The notes below the pieces were generated by a model. It was given only the letters and a program-made list of their open reading frames with translations. It did not search any database and was not told the origin of the DNA. From contig JACQSP010000095.1 in NCBI GenBank assembly GCA_016205905.1, positions 1 to 6,112 on the forward strand: 6,112 nt of DNA, read 5' to 3'. Made by a program: the position numbers and the translations under genes. Source of the DNA: Candidatus Woesearchaeota archaeon. GTDB taxonomy: Archaea > Nanobdellota > Nanobdellia > Woesearchaeales > DSVV01. The first letter of the stretch is position 1, and the number at the start of each line of letters is the position of its first letter. Positions 5,589-6,112 of the stretch are shown here, one piece after another.

Positions 5589-5667
5589 TCAAAAACCACC
5601 CATCAAAGATGGGTGGCATGAAAGGCTTACGCCTCTAAAACCATTTACCCATCTGTGTGGTTTTTGA
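5589..5667. repeat. Palindromic module A (nested hairpins with competing pairings)
   Basis: TCAAAAACCAC at 5589-5599 is perfectly complementary to GTGGTTTTTGA at 5657-5667 (11 bp). Inside are a perfect 9-bp hairpin with an AAA loop (CCACCCATC 5596-5604 with GATGGGTGG 5608-5616) and a small AGGC/GCCT hairpin (5623-5626, 5631-5634). The inner hairpin shares four bases with the outer stem. The segment AGATGGGT (5607-5614) can instead pair with ACCCATCT (5647-5654). Two exclusive folds are therefore possible. The 9-bp hairpin with a short A-rich loop resembles the subterminal palindromes of IS200/IS605 elements. Confidence 0.75.
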
Positions 5668-5673
5668 GCATGC

Positions 5674-5745
5674 TCAGAAACTTTCCACAATCTGAATTAA
5701 GATTGGCTTTCAGCCACTAGTCATAGACTAGTGGAAAGTTTCTGA
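5674..5745. repeat. Palindromic module B (15-bp stem closing a three-hairpin junction)
   Basis: TCAGAAACTTTCCAC at 5674-5688 is perfectly complementary to GTGGAAAGTTTCTGA at 5731-5745. Inside are three further hairpins in a row: CAATCT/AGATTG (5688-5693, 5700-5705), GGCT/AGCC (5705-5708, 5712-5715) and the perfect 9-bp CCACTAGTC/GACTAGTGG with an ATA loop (5714-5722, 5726-5734). If the outer stem is trimmed to 11 bp, nearly every base can pair, giving a compact cloverleaf-like fold. It is not a tRNA. The element ends six bases from the glutaredoxin stop codon. Confidence 0.8.
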
Positions 5746-5750
5746 CATTT

Positions 5751-6020
5751 CTATGTTCTTTCTCTCACTGTCCTTGGAAAGATCTCTACTTTCTTCAGCT
5801 CTTTTTCAATTGCCTGCTTGTCAAAGCCAACAATAATCTTACCATTGATATCAATGACAGGAACACCCATTTGTCCGGTTTTTTGGACCATATCCTGCGC
5901 TGCCATTCTGTCAGTTGAGACGTCAATATCTTCAAAATCCACACCTTTTGTCCTTAAAAAATCCTTAGCCATGTGGCAATAGGGGCATGTTGGTGTTGAA
6001 TAAACTTTTATTTTAGCCAT
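5751..6020 (-). CDS. Glutaredoxin-like thiol-disulfide oxidoreductase, YruB type
   Basis: This 89-residue thioredoxin-fold protein moves electrons between thiols and disulfides in the cytoplasm. The active site is CPYC at residues 12-15 after the first strand (KIKVYSTPT). The cis-proline is in GVPVIDINGK (52-61, P54), followed by IVGFD (63-67), a segment typical of the small YruB-type glutaredoxins found in archaea and anaerobic bacteria. The electron source (glutathione, a thioredoxin-reductase-like enzyme or other) cannot be seen. The start is firm, because AAGGAGGG lies eight bases upstream on the minus strand. The tail after about residue 77 (VEIFPRTVRERT) extends past the core fold. It is the first gene of the leftward oxidative-stress block in this window, with its own promoter region and a palindrome upstream. 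NrdH-like or selenoprotein-type relatives are less likely. Confidence 0.93.
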   Translation of the reverse strand: MAKIKVYSTPTCPYCHMAKDFLRTKGVDFEDIDVSTDRMAAQDMVQKTGQMGVPVIDINGKIIVGFDKQAIEKELKKVEIFPRTVRERT

Positions 6021-6028
6021 GATAAATT

Positions 6029-6036
6029 CCCTCCTT
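6029..6036 (-). promoter_or_regulatory. Strong Shine-Dalgarno sequence of the glutaredoxin gene
   Basis: On the minus strand AAGGAGGG lies eight bases before the ATG at 6020. It is the strongest ribosome site in the window and fixes the start. Confidence 0.75.
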
Positions 6037-6049
6037 AAATTGCGTTACT

Positions 6050-6065
6050 CAATTGTTAACAATTG
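6050..6065. promoter_or_regulatory. 16-bp perfect palindrome, candidate operator of the glutaredoxin promoter
   Basis: CAATTGTTAACAATTG is a perfect palindrome 29 bases upstream of the glutaredoxin ATG. On the minus strand a TATA-like AATATTGTTAAAG (6079-6067) sits just ahead of it, so the palindrome would lie between the TATA box and the start site expected near 6049. This is where a repressor dimer would block transcription. The regulator is unknown. A redox- or iron-responsive protein is inferred from the neighbouring genes. Confidence 0.5.
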
Positions 6066-6112
6066 GACTTTAACAATATTGATACAGATGTTAAAATCCA
6101 CCGCTATGAAAG

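Larger units (their letters stand above)
5589..5745. mobile_element. Possible IS200/IS605-derived palindromic element without transposase (modules A and B)
   Basis: The two modules together may be one 157-bp unit. Each has a 9-bp perfect hairpin starting with CCAC, ending in GTGG and closed by a three-base A-rich loop (AAA, ATA). Both hairpins are in the same orientation, as at the left and right ends of IS200/IS605 transposons and of their transposase-less derivatives. There is no open frame inside. The long enclosing stems are not typical for such ends, so a structured leader RNA is the main alternative. Confidence 0.4.

Noticed and set aside
5349..5667. 63- and 76-codon plus-strand frames over dfx and the palindromic element
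   Set aside because: dfx has all metal ligands in the expected positions, the plus frames have no family features, and one runs through the hairpin region.
5589..5745. CRISPR array
   Set aside because: There are hairpins but no regular direct repeats with unique spacers, and no cas genes.
5674..5745. tRNA gene
   Set aside because: The fold has a cloverleaf-like outline, but it lacks the T-loop (GTTCGA) and D-arm consensus. Its closing stem is 11-15 bp where a tRNA has 7, and loop sizes are wrong.

Overview
This is an AT-rich window, most likely from an archaeon. The evidence is an Ogg2-type 8-oxoguanine glycosylase with the family's C-terminal lysine, TATA-like boxes about 25-30 bases ahead of start codons with apparently leaderless starts, Shine-Dalgarno sequences of the GGTGAT/GGAGTGAT type, and oligo-T runs after a stop codon. 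A DPANN-type lineage such as Woesearchaeota would fit the style of the proteins, but that is a guess and not a sequence-based assignment.

Layout. Positions 1-105 may hold the last codons of a membrane protein running in from the left edge. A class I SAM-dependent methyltransferase (202-951, +) follows, with a TATA box placed for a leaderless transcript. Next is purF (1146-2816, +), an amidophosphoribosyltransferase with four cysteines spaced like the Fe-S ligands of Bacillus subtilis PurF. It has an unusual Arg/Glu/Gln repeat insertion and a divergent PRPP site. A small, very charged hypothetical protein (2988-3287, +) closes the rightward half. Positions 3311-3424, between convergent genes, contain an imperfect inverted repeat with a hairpin.

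The right half is a leftward (minus-strand) block. In transcription order it holds a YruB-like glutaredoxin (6020-5751), a two-iron-centre desulfoferrodoxin/superoxide reductase (5560-5186), a ferritin-like domain fused to a VIT1/CCC1 membrane transporter (5105-4197) and Ogg2 (4149-3484). These functions form a coherent chain: keep thiols reduced, reduce superoxide to peroxide, bind or move iron away from Fenton chemistry, and repair the 8-oxoguanine that still forms. A 16-bp perfect palindrome sits in the promoter region of the first gene and is a candidate operator.

The most unusual non-coding feature is the 190-base gap between glutaredoxin and desulfoferrodoxin. It is almost filled by two tandem modules, each closed by a long perfect stem and containing further perfect hairpins. 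They could be an IS200/IS605-derived palindromic element or a structured leader RNA of the superoxide reductase gene. No CRISPR array, tRNA, rRNA or intact transposase gene was seen.
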